DNA of 28,227 nucleotides from Porphyromonadaceae bacterium UBA7332 (GCA_002471225.1 DKPO01000033.1:149397-177623); one strand, 5' to 3'; positions 1 through 8,964 are shown, numbered from the stretch's first letter. The notes: generated by a model from the sequence alone, not told the origin. Program-made: numbers and translations.

Positions 1-22
1 CCTGTTTTTACTATGAGGAATA

Positions 23-889
23 TTATTCTATTATTTCCTGCTCTACCCATTTAAGAACAATTTCTTTCATGATATCGTGATATTGGAATTCTGTTTTGAA
101 ACCCCAACCATGACTTCCTGAAGAAAAAATATGCATGGATGCAGAAATCTCTTTTTTCTTCAATGCCATATAATAACGAATTGAGTTCAGAGGAGATACC
201 CTTGAATCATCATCACTCAAAATAAGTAATGTAGGAGGAGTATCTTTTTTTACCTGCTCATCACATGATAGAAAACGTATATCATCTTCGGTCGGTATGT
301 CTCCCATCAAATTTTTGCGGGTATCCAAATGGGTAAAAGCAGATTCCATTGAGATAACAGGATAAAATAAAATTTCAAAATCCGGTTTGCTGGCAGTGGT
401 AAAGTGTGTAGCCAAAGAAGCAGCAGTATGTCCCCCACAAGAAAATCCCCAAACACCTAAAGTATCATCTTTAATTGAAAGCTCATTAGCATGTTTACGA
501 ATAAATTCCATTGTGAGTTGAAGATCTGATAAAGGTAACATGTTCCGACCTTTTGGAAGCCGGTATTTATAAACAATTCCTGTGATACCTTCTGTAGCCA
601 ACCATTTTGCTACTAGTTCACCTTCATAATATAAAGATTCTTTACTAAATCCGCCACCCGGGATTATCAGTATTGCGACATGTTTGTTTTTTGACTCATC
701 AGCAGGATAAACGGTTATTTTTGTTTCCCGTATTCCATAAGTAAGATGATCTTCTATATATTCTGATTTGGCATTTTCGTCTTCCGCATCCTTTTCAATC
801 ACAACTTCAATCAGTTCCTTATTATCTTTAACAGTAAACTTGATTTCTCGCTTTTTGTTTAGGTCGAATGTAATATTATTTGTATTCAT
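23..889 (-). CDS. alpha/beta-hydrolase, acetyl-esterase-like
   Basis: A 288-residue serine hydrolase of the alpha/beta-hydrolase fold, closest in layout to small BD-FAE/acetyl esterases. The oxyanion strand carries PGGGF near residues 77-81. The nucleophile elbow is GFSCG with Ser150. An aspartate follows the strand LLILS (Asp226-228) and the catalytic His260 lies in SGSHGWGF. The N-terminus starts MNTNNITFDL and shows no signal peptide or lipobox, so it should be cytosolic. This is unlike the exported carbohydrate esterases of Bacteroidetes. The substrate cannot be read from the sequence; a small acyl ester such as an acetylated sugar is a family-level guess. It lies downstream of the uvrA-like gene on the same strand, but a terminator separates them. 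No partner gene suggests a pathway. Confidence 0.85.
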   Translation of the reverse strand: MNTNNITFDLNKKREIKFTVKDNKELIEVVIEKDAEDENAKSEYIEDHLTYGIRETKITVYPADESKNKHVAILIIPGGGFSKESLYYEGELVAKWLATEGITGIVYKYRLPKGRNMLPLSDLQLTMEFIRKHANELSIKDDTLGVWGFSCGGHTAASLATHFTTASKPDFEILFYPVISMESAFTHLDTRKNLMGDIPTEDDIRFLSCDEQVKKDTPPTLLILSDDDSRVSPLNSIRYYMALKKKEISASMHIFSSGSHGWGFKTEFQYHDIMKEIVLKWVEQEIIE

Positions 890-930
890 AGCTATCGATT
901 ATTATAAAGTTGATTTACTATAAAACAAAC

Positions 931-973
931 AAAAAAGCAGCATGTTCGAAAATATTTCAAACATACTGCTTTT
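931..973 (-). terminator. intrinsic terminator of the uvrA-like gene
   Basis: On the minus strand an 18-bp stem (arms 956-973 and 933-950 on the plus strand) is interrupted only by two wobble positions. It closes on a 5-nt loop and runs into six U residues (plus-strand A 931-936). It starts 12 bases after the stop of the uvrA-like gene and insulates the esterase gene from it. Confidence 0.85.
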
Positions 974-984
974 ACTTCGTTAGT

Positions 985-3777
985 CTATAATTTTTCTTTG
1001 AGGTATAGGCCTGTATAAGAATTTGTCAGCTGAGATATTGCTTCGGGTGTTCCCGTGCCAACAACATATCCTCCTTTGTCTCCACCTTCAGGGCCAATAT
1101 CTATTAAGTGGTCAGCGCATTTAATTACATCCATATTATGTTCAATAATGACAACTGTGTGACCTTTGGCGATTAATGCATCGAAAGCTTTAAGCAGGGT
1201 TTTAATGTCATGGAAATGCAACCCTGTAGTTGGTTCGTCGAAAACAAAAATAGAGTTTTCGCTTTTCTCACCACTCAGAAAGAAGGCTAATTTCACACGC
1301 TGACTCTCTCCCCCGGATAATGTTGAAGAGGATTGTCCAAGTTTGATATATCCGAGCCCGACTTGTTGAAGCGGTAATAATTTCTTAATAATGCGCTTCT
1401 CAGCAGTGCCAGCTTTCTCTCCAAAAAAGGAAATAGCTTCATCCACCGTCATATCTAATATGTCATGAATATTCTTTCCGCGATATTCAACATCTAATAC
1501 TTCTTCTTTAAAACGTTTACCGTGGCAGCTTTCGCATTCCAAAACCAGATCTGCCATGAATTGCATTTCTACTGTTACAGTTCCCTCACCTTTACATTCT
1601 TCACAACGTCCACCATCAGTATTGAATGAAAAATATGCAGGAGTAAATCCCATTTGTTTAGATAGAGGCTGTTCGGACATTAATTTCCGGATTTCATCAT
1701 ACGCTTTCAAATAAGTACAAGGATTAGAGCGTGAAGATTTTCCGATTGGGTTTTGATCTACAAATTCGATTTTCTTGGCAAGTTTTAAATCTCCTTTCAG
1801 AACAGAATATGATCCCGGTTGCTCGTTTGACTCACCATATTCTCTGCTTAAAGCTTTATAGAAAATATCACGGACTAAGGATGATTTGCCAGAGCCGCTT
1901 ACACCTGTTATAACAGTAAGGACATTTAAAGGGAACTTTACATCAATATTCTTTAAATTATGATGTGTCGCACCAATAATCTCAATATAGTTATTCCATT
2001 TACGTCTGATTTTCGGAACTTCAATTTTTTCTTCACCGGTTAAATACTTAACTGTATAGCCACGATCAGATTTTTCTAAGTGATCAATATCCCCCTGATA
2101 AACAACTTCACCACCTAAACGACCAGCATCAGGTCCGATATCTATAATATAATCTGCAGCACGAATAATTTCTTCGTCATGCTCTACGACCACTACTGTA
2201 TTCCCAAGTTCTTTTAATTGCTTTAATACTCCGATTAAAAGATTTGTGTCCCGGGAGTGTAATCCGATACTAGGTTCGTCAAGAATATATAAAGATCCCA
2301 CTAAGCTGCTTCCTAGAGAGGTCGCAAGATTAATACGCTGACTTTCTCCACCTGATAAAGTAGCGGACAATCGATCCAATGTTAAATAAGATAAGCCTAC
2401 ATCAATTAGGAATTTCAGACGATTATTAATTTCAACCATCAATCGTTTCGCAATTATTTGCTCATGCGGTTCAAGTTCTATTTGTTGAAAAAAATCGTAT
2501 AACTCATTTATTGGTTTACGAACCAGCTCTAAAATAGTATGTCCACCTATTCGGACATAAAGAGCTTCAGGTTTAAGTCTGCTTCCATGACAAGAAGGAC
2601 AGGTAGTTTTTCCCCTGTATCGAGCAAGCATGACCCTATATTGAATTTTATATTGATTTTCTTCAAGCATTCTGAAAAAATCCCAGATGCCTTCAACTTG
2701 TCCATTACCATTCCATAGAAGATCTCTTTGCCCGTCAGTAAGTTGATTGTAGGGCCGATGAATCGGAAATCCGAACAAGTGGGCCTTGGATATGAAATAA
2801 TTTTTCCATTCTCCCATTTTGTCTCCCTTCCAGCAAACTACAGCACCTTCATAAAGACTAAGTCCCTTATTCGGAATGACCAGATCCTCATCTATACCAA
2901 CCACTTTGCCAAATCCTTCACATTCCGGACATGCTCCAACAGGACTGTTGAAGCTAAACATCAGGTCATTTGGCTCTTGAAAAGTAATACCGTCTTCTTC
3001 GAATTTTTTGGAAAACTGAAGATCCTCAATGCTCTCCTTGTTGTATATTCTAATAATGCAAGAACCATGTCCCTCAAAGAATGCAGTTTCTACAGAGTCG
3101 GTCAATCTCGATATGCTATCTTTATCAGTAGAGCAGCTTAATCTATCTATAAGTAAAAGGATTTTTAGATTCTCTTTTTCTACAATATTGTCATCGCGAA
3201 GAAAATCTTCAATTAATATGATTTCACTATCAATTTCGATACGGTTAAATCCTTGTTTAAGATAAATATCTAATTGTTCTTTAACTGATCTGCCTTCCGG
3301 CAAGAAAAATGGAGCGTATAAAGCAATGCGTGTCCCTTCCGGGTATTTACTCATCACTTCTAAAATATCTTCAACAGAGTGTTTTTTCACCAGTTTTCCT
3401 GAAACCGGAGAAAAGGTTTTTCCGATACGGGCAAATAACATTCGTAAATAGTCATATATCTCAGTAGAGGTGCCGACTGTAGAACGAGGATTACGGGTAT
3501 TAACTTTTTGTTCGATTGCAATAGCCGGTGGGATCCCTTTGATATAATCACATTCAGGTTTGCTCATTCTTCCTAAAAATTGACGAGCATATGCAGACAG
3601 GCTTTCTACATATCGTCTTTGACCTTCTGCATATAAGGTCTCAAATGCAAGTGACGATTTTCCAGATCCCGACAGTCCTGTAATGACTATGAACTTATCT
3701 CGCGGAATCTCTACATCAATATTCTTTAAATTATTGACGCGTGCACCTTTTATTAATATTGAATGATTTTCCTCCAT
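985..3777 (-). CDS. uvrA: UvrA-family excinuclease ATPase (first of two paralogs)
   Basis: A 930-residue UvrA-type protein, the damage-recognition ATPase of nucleotide excision repair, working as a dimer with UvrB. Both ABC modules are complete. Walker A sequences GLSGSGKSS (about 34-42) and GVSGSGKSS (about 625-633) are present, as are two LSGGESQR signatures (near 472 and 819). The C-terminal zinc module has CEEC (near 724) and CESC (near 748) pairs. The insertion that follows STEIYDYLRMLFAR is present, so the UvrB-binding region is not deleted as it is in UvrA2 proteins. The first zinc module is degenerate: the CPEC pair is kept but the preceding CxxC is missing. The gene stands alone on the minus strand, divergent from lpxD. 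A second full-length paralog lies at 22017-24833, and sequence alone does not show which one does most of the repair. Confidence 0.9.
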   Translation of the reverse strand: MEENHSILIKGARVNNLKNIDVEIPRDKFIVITGLSGSGKSSLAFETLYAEGQRRYVESLSAYARQFLGRMSKPECDYIKGIPPAIAIEQKVNTRNPRSTVGTSTEIYDYLRMLFARIGKTFSPVSGKLVKKHSVEDILEVMSKYPEGTRIALYAPFFLPEGRSVKEQLDIYLKQGFNRIEIDSEIILIEDFLRDDNIVEKENLKILLLIDRLSCSTDKDSISRLTDSVETAFFEGHGSCIIRIYNKESIEDLQFSKKFEEDGITFQEPNDLMFSFNSPVGACPECEGFGKVVGIDEDLVIPNKGLSLYEGAVVCWKGDKMGEWKNYFISKAHLFGFPIHRPYNQLTDGQRDLLWNGNGQVEGIWDFFRMLEENQYKIQYRVMLARYRGKTTCPSCHGSRLKPEALYVRIGGHTILELVRKPINELYDFFQQIELEPHEQIIAKRLMVEINNRLKFLIDVGLSYLTLDRLSATLSGGESQRINLATSLGSSLVGSLYILDEPSIGLHSRDTNLLIGVLKQLKELGNTVVVVEHDEEIIRAADYIIDIGPDAGRLGGEVVYQGDIDHLEKSDRGYTVKYLTGEEKIEVPKIRRKWNNYIEIIGATHHNLKNIDVKFPLNVLTVITGVSGSGKSSLVRDIFYKALSREYGESNEQPGSYSVLKGDLKLAKKIEFVDQNPIGKSSRSNPCTYLKAYDEIRKLMSEQPLSKQMGFTPAYFSFNTDGGRCEECKGEGTVTVEMQFMADLVLECESCHGKRFKEEVLDVEYRGKNIHDILDMTVDEAISFFGEKAGTAEKRIIKKLLPLQQVGLGYIKLGQSSSTLSGGESQRVKLAFFLSGEKSENSIFVFDEPTTGLHFHDIKTLLKAFDALIAKGHTVVIIEHNMDVIKCADHLIDIGPEGGDKGGYVVGTGTPEAISQLTNSYTGLYLKEKL

Positions 3778-3796
3778 TTTGGTTTCTATTTGTACA

Positions 3797-3804
3797 CAAA
3801 GATA
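3797..3804 (-). promoter_or_regulatory. possible -7 element for the uvrA-like gene
   Basis: The minus strand reads TATCTTTG, an exact match to the Bacteroidetes -7 consensus TAnnTTTG, about 20 bases before the ATG at 3777. I see no TTTG at the expected -33 distance, so this is a tentative call. It would give a very short leader. Confidence 0.35.
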
Positions 3805-3859
3805 AACAAGAATATGAAATTATAGTTTGAATTATTCAAGATCATAGTGTAAGTGAAAG

Positions 3860-3890
3860 TTTGTTCAGTTACGTAGGAGTTCTATTTTTA
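3860..3890 (+). promoter_or_regulatory. candidate promoter of the lpxD operon
   Basis: TTTG at 3860-3863 is followed after 19 bases by TATTTTTA at 3883-3890, one mismatch from TAnnTTTG. The spacing suits the Bacteroidetes primary sigma factor. It lies about 80 bases before the lpxD start, in the divergent gap between the uvrA-like gene and lpxD. The mismatch falls on the last base of the -7 box. Confidence 0.4.
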
Positions 3891-3970
3891 ACATTTAGGT
3901 TTGGCACTCTCAAAAAAATATACGTTATTTGCGTGTTAAAACTCAGATAGAAGAGTAAAAAATAACGATT

Positions 3971-5020
3971 ATGAAATTTACAGCACAACAAATAGCAACC
4001 TTTTTACAAGGTGAAGTAGTTGGCGATCCGAATATTTCTGTCGGAGAATTTGCTAAAATAGAAGAGGGTAGAGAAGGCTGTTTATCTTTTCTGGCTAACC
4101 CGAAATATGAAGAATATATTTACACAACACAATCAAGTATCGTGTTGGTTAATAAAGATTTTGAACCTTCAAAAGAAGTAAATGCGACATTAATAAAAGT
4201 TGAAAATGCATATGCTTCATTAGCACAACTGCTTCAATTGGCAGAAAGTGTTAAGCCTAAAAAAACAGGAATAAGCTCTTTAGCATACATTTCTTCTTCA
4301 GCTAAAATCGGAGAAAATGCATATATTGCTCCCTACGTTTATATAGGAGAGAATACAATTATTGGAGATAATGCGTTTATAGAGGCACATAGTTTTGTCG
4401 GAGATAATGCGAGAATCGGAGATAATGCCATTTTGGGTGTAGGGGTGAAGATTATGCACTCATGTGTTATCGGGAATCATTTCACTGCTCAACCCGGAGC
4501 GATTGTAGGTGCAGACGGTTTCGGTTTTGCTCCTTCTAACGGAGTTTATTCTAAAATACCTCAAGTTGGAAATGTTGTAGTTGAAGATTATGTTGAAATA
4601 GGTTGTAATACAACTATAGATCGGGCAACGATGGGTTCAACAGTAATCAGAAAAGGAACAAAATTAGACAATTTGATCCAGGTAGCTCACAATGTGGAGA
4701 TTGGCGAAAACTGTGTTTTTGCAGCACAGGTAGGAATTGCCGGATCTACAAAAGTAGGCAATAACTGTATGTTTGGTGGTCAGGTAGGAATTGCCGGTCA
4801 TCTTCATATAGGAGATAATGTCAAATTAGGAGCTCAGTCAGGTGTAATGCATAATGTACCTTCCGGCGAAACATGGTTAGGGTATCCTGCACAAAAATCA
4901 GGAACATTTATGCGAGGACATGCATCAACTATGCGCTTACCAGAATTAATGAAAACAGTTCAAACTCTTCAAAAGGAATTAAACGTCTTAAAACAACGTC
5001 TTGAAGAAAAAGAATCTTAA
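3971..5020 (+). CDS. lpxD: UDP-3-O-acyl-glucosamine N-acyltransferase LpxD
   Basis: A 349-residue protein catalysing the third committed step of lipid A synthesis: transfer of a hydroxyacyl chain from acyl carrier protein to the 2-amino group of UDP-3-O-acyl-glucosamine. It is a soluble cytoplasmic trimer. Residues 1-100 form the LpxD uridine-binding domain. Residues 105-310 are a left-handed beta helix of repeated hexapeptides (IGENAY, IGDNAF, IGDNAI). The catalytic histidine is His240 in IQVAHNVEIG, matching E. coli His239. The C-terminal 30 residues form a charged helix. It is the first gene of lpxD-lpxCfabZ-lpxA, with 24 bases to the next gene. This order puts the N-acyltransferase ahead of the two earlier enzymes. 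Confidence 0.97.
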   Translation: MKFTAQQIATFLQGEVVGDPNISVGEFAKIEEGREGCLSFLANPKYEEYIYTTQSSIVLVNKDFEPSKEVNATLIKVENAYASLAQLLQLAESVKPKKTGISSLAYISSSAKIGENAYIAPYVYIGENTIIGDNAFIEAHSFVGDNARIGDNAILGVGVKIMHSCVIGNHFTAQPGAIVGADGFGFAPSNGVYSKIPQVGNVVVEDYVEIGCNTTIDRATMGSTVIRKGTKLDNLIQVAHNVEIGENCVFAAQVGIAGSTKVGNNCMFGGQVGIAGHLHIGDNVKLGAQSGVMHNVPSGETWLGYPAQKSGTFMRGHASTMRLPELMKTVQTLQKELNVLKQRLEEKES

Positions 5021-5044
5021 TATATTATTGAAAACAGTATAAAT

Positions 5045-6430
5045 ATGTCAAAACAGAAAACCTTAAAAACACCTTTTTCGTTATCAGGAAAAGGATTGCA
5101 TACAGGATTAAACATTACAGTAACTTTTAATCCTGCACCTGAGAATCACGGATATAAAATTCAACGTATCGATCTTGAGGGCGAACCTATTATCGATGCC
5201 GTTGCGGAAAATGTTATTGATACTCAGAGAGGTACTGTCATTGGTAAAAAAGATGTTGTAATCAGCACAATAGAGCACGCAATGGCTGCTCTTTACGCAT
5301 ATGAAATTGATAACTGTCTTATCCAGGTTAATGCACCGGAATTTCCTATTTTGAATGGTAGTTCTATGGCTTACGTAGAGAAAATCGAAGAGGCAGGTAT
5401 TATTGAACAATCTGAAGATAAAGATTATTATATAGTAAGAAAGAAAGTTGAAGTTAAAGATGAGGCAAGCGGATCATCGATTTTGATTCTGCCGGATGAT
5501 AAATTTAGTGTAAGTGCACTTATCTCATTTAACTCTCCGATCCTTTCAAATCAATTCGCGACATTAGAAAATCTATCTGATTTTAAAACTCAGATAGCTG
5601 CTGCAAGAACATTTGTGTTTGTTCGTGAAATTGAACCTCTGGTTAAGAATAATTTAATTAAGGGTGGAGATCTTGATAATGCGATTGTTATTTATGATCA
5701 AAAAGTTGAGCAATCAGAATTAGATCGTTTAGCTGATTTAATGAATCATCCACGCGTTTCTTGTAATGAGTTAGGTTATTTGAATACAAAACCATTAGTA
5801 TTTGATAATGAACCAGCTCGTCATAAATTGTTGGATATCTTAGGAGATATTGCGCTTTTAGGAAAACCAATTAAAGGTCGTATTATTGCTACAAGACCAG
5901 GTCATAAGATTAATAATCAAATGGCGCGTCACATTAGAAAAGAATTAAAGCGATTAGAAGTACAATGTCCGGTTTATAATCTGGATCAAGCACCTGTAAT
6001 GGATATTAACAGAGTGAAAGAGTTACTTCCTCATCGCTGGCCTTTCCTAATGGTTGATAAAATCATTGAAGTAGGAGATAAGCATATCGTAGGTGTGAAA
6101 AATGTAACAGCTAATGAAACATTCTTTGAAGGACACTTCCCTGAAGAGCCTGTAATGCCGGGAGTACTTCAAGTAGAAGCGATGGCTCAGGTTGGAGGTA
6201 TTTTAGTTCTTAACGGAATGGAAGATCCTAAAAGCTGTTCGACTTATTTCATGAAAATAGACAATGTTAAATTCAGACAAAAAGTTGTTCCGGGAGATAC
6301 CTTGATCTTTAGATTGGAAATGATGTCTGAAATTCGTCGTGGTTGTGCACAGATGAAAGGTTACGCCTTTGTTGGTGAGAAAATCGTTTCTGAAGCAGAA
6401 TTCATGGCTCAAATTATTAAAAATAAATAA
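5045..6430 (+). CDS. lpxC/fabZ: bifunctional LpxC deacetylase / FabZ dehydratase
   Basis: A 461-residue fusion. Residues 1 to about 305 are LpxC, the zinc-dependent UDP-3-O-acyl-GlcNAc deacetylase that commits the cell to lipid A. Visible zinc and active-site elements are the histidine of STIEHAMAAL, the HKLLDILGD segment and the later histidine of RPGHKINNQ. Residues from about 315 to the end are FabZ, the 3-hydroxyacyl-ACP dehydratase of fatty-acid synthesis, with the entry motif PHRWPFLMVDKI, the catalytic His of EGHFPEEPVMPG and the Glu of LQVEAMAQ. Both halves keep their catalytic residues. LpxC consumes hydroxyacyl intermediates that FabZ competes for, so the fusion fixes the ratio of the two activities. 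Such fusions are known in Bacteroidetes. It sits between lpxD and lpxA on the same strand. Confidence 0.97.
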   Translation: MSKQKTLKTPFSLSGKGLHTGLNITVTFNPAPENHGYKIQRIDLEGEPIIDAVAENVIDTQRGTVIGKKDVVISTIEHAMAALYAYEIDNCLIQVNAPEFPILNGSSMAYVEKIEEAGIIEQSEDKDYYIVRKKVEVKDEASGSSILILPDDKFSVSALISFNSPILSNQFATLENLSDFKTQIAAARTFVFVREIEPLVKNNLIKGGDLDNAIVIYDQKVEQSELDRLADLMNHPRVSCNELGYLNTKPLVFDNEPARHKLLDILGDIALLGKPIKGRIIATRPGHKINNQMARHIRKELKRLEVQCPVYNLDQAPVMDINRVKELLPHRWPFLMVDKIIEVGDKHIVGVKNVTANETFFEGHFPEEPVMPGVLQVEAMAQVGGILVLNGMEDPKSCSTYFMKIDNVKFRQKVVPGDTLIFRLEMMSEIRRGCAQMKGYAFVGEKIVSEAEFMAQIIKNK

Positions 6431-6498
6431 GCTTTAAAGATTGACTTGAACATCGACTTAAAGATTATATAAGAGAATATTATTTTAATTAGACTAAG

Positions 6499-7278
6499 AT
6501 GAAACAGCCTTTGGCATATATTCACCCTGAAGCTAAAATTGCTCCAAATGTGGTGATAGAACCTTTTGTAACTATAGATAAAAATGTTGTAATCGAAGAA
6601 GGAACTCGTATCGGTTCTAACGTTACAATTCTTGAAGGTGCACGTATTGGTAAAAATTGTGTTATTTTTCCCGGAGCAGTAATTGCAGCGGTACCTCAGG
6701 ATTTGAAATTTAATGGAGAAGATACAGTAGCTATCATTGGTGATAATACAACTATTCGTGAATGTGTTACCATTAATCGCGGAACGTCAGCTAAAGGAAA
6801 AACAGTTGTAGGCAGCAATTGTCTGTTGATGGCATATACTCACATTGCTCATGATTGCAAGATCGGAAATAATGTAATTATGTCTAACTGTGTTCAAGTA
6901 GCTGGTGAAGTTCAGGTCGATGACTTTGCTGTTATTGGTGGAGGTTCTTTAGTTCACCAGTTTGTACATATTGGTTCACATGCAATGATTCAGGGAGGTT
7001 CTTTGATAACAAAAGATGTACCTCCATTTATCAAAGCAGGTCGTAGTCCGTTATCTTATGCAGGTGTAAACTCGATTGGTTTACGTCGTAGAGCTTATGA
7101 TAATGAGAAAATTCGTGAGATTCAGGATATTTATCGCTATTTGTACCAATCAGGTCTTAATAATAGCGATGCTATCGAAAGAATTGAAGCAGAATTGACA
7201 ACAAGCCCTGAAAGAGATGAAATAATCTTGTTTGTGAAGAATTCTCAGCGTGGTATTATTAAAGGTTATATTGGATAA
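6499..7278 (+). CDS. lpxA: UDP-N-acetylglucosamine acyltransferase LpxA
   Basis: A 259-residue acyltransferase for the first step of lipid A synthesis, adding a hydroxyacyl chain from acyl carrier protein to the 3-OH of UDP-GlcNAc. The N-terminal two thirds is a left-handed beta helix of hexapeptide repeats (IAPNVV, IGSNVT, IGKNCV). The catalytic histidine is His118 in the conserved HIAHDC motif, equivalent to E. coli His125. The C-terminal quarter is helical (about residues 190-259) and completes the acyl-ACP site. Length is normal for the family. It follows the lpxC-fabZ fusion after 68 bases and precedes the acidic protein gene by 18 bases, so co-transcription of all four is likely. Confidence 0.97.
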   Translation: MKQPLAYIHPEAKIAPNVVIEPFVTIDKNVVIEEGTRIGSNVTILEGARIGKNCVIFPGAVIAAVPQDLKFNGEDTVAIIGDNTTIRECVTINRGTSAKGKTVVGSNCLLMAYTHIAHDCKIGNNVIMSNCVQVAGEVQVDDFAVIGGGSLVHQFVHIGSHAMIQGGSLITKDVPPFIKAGRSPLSYAGVNSIGLRRRAYDNEKIREIQDIYRYLYQSGLNNSDAIERIEAELTTSPERDEIILFVKNSQRGIIKGYIG

Positions 7279-7296
7279 TAAACCGACTTTAGAATT

Positions 7297-7839
7297 ATGA
7301 TTTACAGATTTGTACTTTTATCGGACGAAGTAGATAATTTTGGACGTGAAATCAGTATTGATTCGGATGCAACTTTTCAAGAGTTGAATGATGTAATATT
7401 AGAATCCGTAGAATATAAACAAGGAGAAATGGCTTCTTTCTTTATTTGCTCAGAGGACTGGGAAAAAGAAAAAGAAATCACTCTTATGGATATGGGAACG
7501 GATTCTTCTGAAGAAGATACTTATGTAATGTCTGAAACTCGTCTGAGTGATCTTATTGAAGACGAAGGACAAAAAGTACTTTATGTCTTTGATTATATGA
7601 CAGACAGATGTTTCTTCCTTGAATTAGAAGAGGTTGATTCAGGATCTCTTAAAAAAGGATACTGTTCTAAGTCAAAAGGTGATGCTCCTGCACAGTTTGT
7701 TGAATTCGAAAATTTCGAAACTGAGACAAAGTTTGAAGCAGACGAAGATTTTTATGGTAAGGATGAATTTGATATGGATGAGCTAGACGCAGACGGATAT
7801 GAGTTTGGCGAAGGCGATCCATATGCTGATAAGTATTAA
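7297..7839 (+). CDS. acidic pRiA4b ORF-3-like protein of unknown function
   Basis: A 180-residue protein that I place tentatively in the pRiA4b ORF-3 / IS1096 passenger-like family. The basis is its opening (MIYRFVLLSDEVDNFGREI), the following FQELNDVILESVEY segment and the later FFICSEDW, which fit the family pattern of strand, helix and aromatic strand. Despite the family name there is no sign of a transposon here. The last 45 residues (about 136-180) are very rich in Asp and Glu and probably disordered. There is no signal peptide or membrane segment. It starts 18 bases after lpxA and ends at a strong terminator, so it is the last gene of the lipid A operon. A role in envelope synthesis is inference from position only; no catalytic motif is visible. 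Confidence 0.75.
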   Translation: MIYRFVLLSDEVDNFGREISIDSDATFQELNDVILESVEYKQGEMASFFICSEDWEKEKEITLMDMGTDSSEEDTYVMSETRLSDLIEDEGQKVLYVFDYMTDRCFFLELEEVDSGSLKKGYCSKSKGDAPAQFVEFENFETETKFEADEDFYGKDEFDMDELDADGYEFGEGDPYADKY

Positions 7840-7865
7840 TATGCTTATTATATAAGATTATTTAG

Positions 7866-7913
7866 CTAAGATATAAAACGATAATTCCTAATCGTTTTGT
7901 ATCTTAGTTTTTT
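7866..7913 (+). terminator. terminator of the lipid A operon
   Basis: A 17-bp stem (7866-7882 with 7891-7907) has a single G-U wobble and an 8-nt loop, and is followed by six T residues (7908-7913). It lies 27 bases after the stop of the acidic protein gene and 19 bases before miaA. Confidence 0.9.
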
Positions 7914-7931
7914 ATTTATACAACGGACTTA

Positions 7932-8834
7932 ATGAATACATTAATTGTACTAATCGGACCGACTGGTGTTGGGAAAACAGATTTGAGTATCAAAATTGCT
8001 CAGCGTTATCATACTTCTATTATATCTTCCGACTCTCGTCAACTTTATAAAGATTTAGTCATTGGGACTGCTGCTCCGACTGAAAAAGAATTAAGTGCTG
8101 CCACTCATTATTTTATCGGAACCCTGGGGTTGGAAGATTATTATAGTGCAGCCCGCTTTGAAGAAGATGTTATGGCTTTACTGCCAGAGCTTTTCCGGGA
8201 GAATCCTGTCCAGCTAATGACAGGAGGTTCTATGATGTATGTAGATGCTCTATGTAACGGGATAGACGATCTTCCGACTGTCGATCCTGAACTTAGAACC
8301 CAATTGATGGAGAAGTACGAACGTGAAGGTTTGGATTCATTATGTGCCGAATTGAAACTGTTGGATCCTGTATATTACGAACAAGTCGATCTGAAAAATC
8401 CTAAGCGTGTTTTACATGCTCTTGAGATTTGTTATATGACCGGTAAACCTTATTCGTCATTGAGAACCAATACAAAGAAAGAACGCCCTTTTAAGATTGT
8501 CAAGATCGGATTAATGCGTGAACGTCAGGAGCTTTATGATCGAATAAATCAACGTGTGGATATAATGATGGAACAAGGCTTACTTAAAGAAGCTCATCGT
8601 GTATATCCCTTTAAACATAATAACTCTCTAAATACAGTAGGTTATAAAGAATTGTTTATGTATTTTGATGGTGATTGTACGTTAGATTTTGCAATCGATA
8701 AAATTAAGCAAAACTCCCGGATATATTCAAAGAAACAAATGACATGGTTTAAACGAGACAAAGATATGGTTTGGTTTCACCCTCAGGATGAGCAAGCAAT
8801 TTTTGATTATATTGATCAATGTATCACAGAATAG
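7932..8834 (+). CDS. miaA: tRNA dimethylallyltransferase MiaA
   Basis: A 300-residue enzyme that transfers a dimethylallyl group to N6 of A37 in tRNAs reading codons that start with U. The P-loop GPTGVGKTD lies at residues 8-16. It is followed by the conserved DSRQLYKDL segment that senses the substrate base, and by GGSMMYVDAL in the isoprenoid-binding region. The central IGLMRERQELYDRINQRVD motif and the downstream NTVGYKEL match the family. Length is normal. It begins right after the terminator of the lipid A operon. A promoter between that hairpin and the ATG is not obvious, so some read-through is possible. Confidence 0.96.
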   Translation: MNTLIVLIGPTGVGKTDLSIKIAQRYHTSIISSDSRQLYKDLVIGTAAPTEKELSAATHYFIGTLGLEDYYSAARFEEDVMALLPELFRENPVQLMTGGSMMYVDALCNGIDDLPTVDPELRTQLMEKYEREGLDSLCAELKLLDPVYYEQVDLKNPKRVLHALEICYMTGKPYSSLRTNTKKERPFKIVKIGLMRERQELYDRINQRVDIMMEQGLLKEAHRVYPFKHNNSLNTVGYKELFMYFDGDCTLDFAIDKIKQNSRIYSKKQMTWFKRDKDMVWFHPQDEQAIFDYIDQCITE

Positions 8835-8897
8835 ATATTCTATTTGTATCAGTTTTTGATTCTTTTCTCCAAAAATAGCTGCTATAATCTCGTTTTT

Positions 8898-8928
8898 TTT
8901 GCTCAAAAGTCCAAAAAACTTATCTTTG
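8898..8928 (+). promoter_or_regulatory. promoter of clpP-clpX
   Basis: TTTG at 8898-8901 and TATCTTTG at 8921-8928 are separated by 19 bases. Both boxes match the Bacteroidetes consensus TTTG-N19-21-TAnnTTTG exactly. The clpP ATG follows 36 bases after the -7 box. This is the clearest promoter in the window. Confidence 0.75.
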
Positions 8929-8964
8929 TGAACTTAAGTAAGAATTTATTAAACAAAAATATTT

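Noticed and set aside
2728..3265. Plus-strand open frames within the uvrA-like gene
   Set aside because: They are antisense shadows of a clearly coding minus-strand gene and have no domain or promoter of their own.
7297..7839. Transposon-derived gene, because of the IS1096/pRiA4b family name
   Set aside because: There are no inverted repeats, no transposase and no target duplication. The gene is embedded in the lipid A operon.
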